Assembly: GCA_027730885.1 (NCBI GenBank)
Contig: JAQCHM010000205.1
Location: forward strand, 1-6,334
DNA from: Actinomycetota bacterium
Lineage (GTDB): Bacteria > Actinomycetota > Acidimicrobiia > Acidimicrobiales > SZUA-35
Direction of reading: 5' to 3'
Length of the DNA: 6,334 bases
Position numbers and translations under genes: made by a program. Below are positions 5,832 to 6,334 of this stretch, in pieces (within the stretch, counting starts at the first letter, position 1; every line of letters starts with the position of its first letter). The notes beneath the pieces were generated by a model. That model did not search any database. It was not told the DNA's origin and saw only the letters and a program-made list of their open reading frames with translations.

Positions 5832-6017
5832 TCAGGACCGCAGTGCCGAGGTCGACGACATCATCCTCAATTCGCGCAGGATCGGATTGGGAGTGTTGGT
5901 CCATCGCCTCTGGCTGCGGCCGGTGGCCCGAGGCACGCGCAAGAGTCGACGCGTCCGCGGACGCGTCCTGCGACGCTCGATCTCCTGCAGAACAAGTAAT
6001 CGCTTCTTGATTGTCAT
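5832..6017 (-). CDS. Possible small arginine-rich protein, doubtful
   Basis: This is a 61-residue frame beginning MTIKKRLLVLQEIERRR. Its ATG at 6017-6015 is preceded by AAGGA with a six-base spacer, a good Shine-Dalgarno. The product is strongly basic (about one residue in four is arginine) and matches no family I know. The palindrome at 5948-5967 lies within it and forces the repeated TRPRTR sequence, and GC-rich noncoding DNA often produces arginine-rich frames. It would be transcribed divergently from the gene at 6101. The ribosome binding site is the only positive evidence. Confidence 0.25.
   Translation of the reverse strand: MTIKKRLLVLQEIERRRTRPRTRRLLRVPRATGRSQRRWTNTPNPILRELRMMSSTSALRS
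5948..5967. repeat. Perfect 20-bp palindrome with a 14-bp copy at 6321-6334
   Basis: The sequence GACGCGTC-CGCG-GACGCGTC equals its own reverse complement over 20 bases. Bases 5949-5962 recur exactly at 6321-6334 inside the DUF222-type gene, where the window ends, so the second copy may be longer. It lies 145 bases after the NUDIX stop and lacks a following T-tract, so it does not look like an ordinary intrinsic terminator. Confidence 0.7.
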
Positions 6018-6035
6018 AGGCCGTCCTTATGCTCA

Positions 6036-6052
6036 GTCGAGCGGAGCTCGAC
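6036..6052. repeat. Inverted repeat GTCGAG-N5-CTCGAC
   Basis: Six-base perfect arms with a five-base loop (CGGAG) lie 49 bases before the ATG at 6101, between the two divergent ribosome binding sites. It could be a hairpin in the 5' leader or a protein-binding site; it is short enough to be chance. Confidence 0.35.
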
Positions 6053-6088
6053 CGGCACGATCCAGCGGATCGACGAAGGAACAAGAGC

Positions 6089-6093
6089 GGGAG
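6089..6093 (+). promoter_or_regulatory. Shine-Dalgarno GGGAG of the DUF222-type gene
   Basis: GGGAG is followed by seven bases and the ATG at 6101. It decides the start of the gene cut by the window end, and contrasts with the leaderless starts at 3053, 3959 and 4007. Confidence 0.6.
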
Positions 6094-6100
6094 AACGTTT

Positions 6101-6334
6101 ATGAAACCCAGCCCACTGAGCCAGACTCTCCGGTCGTTGACCGCCGGGTTGACGCTGACCCATTTCCGGTTGGTGGTCGCTGCGGCCGATTTCGCCGACG
6201 GCTATGAATGGGCCCGCGACGGCTCAGCAACCCCGGCCCACTGGCTCGCGGCGGTGGCCGACGTCGAAACCTGCACCGCCCGCGAGTGGGTGCGTGTCGG
6301 CCGTGCGTTGCGGTCGTTGCACGCGTCCGCGGAC
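6101..6334 (+). CDS. DUF222 / 13E12-repeat family HNH endonuclease-like protein (5' end only)
   Basis: Seventy-eight codons are present before the window edge. The pattern ADFADGYEWARDGSATPAHWLA (two overlapping segments, about residues 28-49), then CTAREWVRVGRALRSL (57-72), is that of the N-terminal DUF222 region of actinobacterial 13E12-type proteins: W-x(3)G-x(2)S/T-x(2)HWLA, followed by AREWVRVGRAL. Such proteins usually end in an HNH nuclease domain, which would lie beyond the window and is not seen here. They occur in many copies per actinobacterial genome and are often associated with mobile DNA. The start ATG has GGGAG seven bases upstream. The last 14 bases repeat part of the palindrome at 5948-5967. 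Confidence 0.75.
   Translation, partial: MKPSPLSQTLRSLTAGLTLTHFRLVVAAADFADGYEWARDGSATPAHWLAAVADVETCTAREWVRVGRALRSLHASAD

Larger units (their letters stand above)
5803..6100. other. Stretch of about 300 bases without a confident gene
   Basis: Open frames cross this stretch on both strands, but none shows recognisable protein sequence. It holds a perfect 20-bp palindrome at 5948-5967, a 6-bp-arm hairpin at 6036-6052, a possible arginine-rich ORF on the minus strand (5832-6017), and the ribosome binding site of the gene at 6101. No intrinsic terminator with a T-tract follows the NUDIX stop. Confidence 0.5.

Noticed and set aside
5948..5967. Palindrome as the transcription terminator of the NUDIX operon
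   Set aside because: The stem is strong, but it lies 145 bases after the stop and is followed by CTGCGACGCTCG rather than a T-tract.
5106..5999. Plus-strand frame of 297 codons overlapping the NUDIX gene
   Set aside because: It is Arg/Gly/Pro-rich and lies over the well-supported NUDIX frame; no family motifs are present.
6007..6033. Sigma70-like promoter TTGATT / TATGCT before the DUF222-type gene
   Set aside because: The spacer is only 15 bases, outside the usual 16-18, and the hexamers are imperfect; too weak to list as a feature.

Overview
The window is high-GC bacterial DNA and most likely comes from an actinomycete-like bacterium (Actinomycetota, possibly near Acidimicrobiia; this is an inference). 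Three things point that way: a phenylacetate catabolic cluster of actinobacterial type, the 5' end of a DUF222/13E12-type HNH endonuclease gene (a family abundant in Actinomycetota), and start sites placed 6-7 bases after TANNNT -10 hexamers, the pattern of leaderless actinobacterial mRNAs. Genes from position 1 to about 3960 are on the minus strand and those from 4007 to the end are mainly on the plus strand, so the 47-base gap at 3960-4006 is a divergent promoter region.

Region 1 (1-3053, minus strand) is a tightly packed phenylacetic acid degradation operon. In transcription order it reads paaX (PaaX-family repressor), paaA, paaB, paaC and the first 27 codons of paaD, which runs off the window. 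The paaX stop overlaps the paaA start by 14 bases, and paaC and paaD overlap their predecessors by 1 and 4 bases. PaaA, PaaB, PaaC and PaaD (with PaaE, expected beyond the edge) form the ring 1,2-phenylacetyl-CoA epoxidase. Upstream of paaX, 3054-3088 carries a good sigma70-type promoter embedded in a 7-bp inverted repeat (TTGACTC-N18-GAGTCAA). This suggests a leaderless, PaaX-autorepressed operon that is released by phenylacetyl-CoA.

Region 2 (3132-3959, minus strand) holds two unrecognised genes: a soluble protein of about 136 residues, followed by a small membrane protein of 130 residues.

Region 3 (4007-5802, plus strand) is a two-gene unit with a GTGA overlap. The first gene is an unusual fusion of a nitroreductase-like flavoprotein domain to a complete PEBP (YbhB/YbcL) domain. 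The second is a NUDIX hydrolase resembling CoA pyrophosphatases, with an altered Nudix box.

Region 4 (5803-6334) starts with about 300 bases that have no confident gene. It contains a doubtful arginine-rich small ORF on the minus strand, a perfect 20-bp palindrome and a small hairpin. The DUF222-type gene then begins at 6101 behind a good ribosome binding site and is cut by the window end. A 14-bp piece of the palindrome recurs exactly inside this gene, at the very last bases of the window. No tRNA, rRNA, CRISPR array, insertion sequence or convincing intrinsic terminator was seen.
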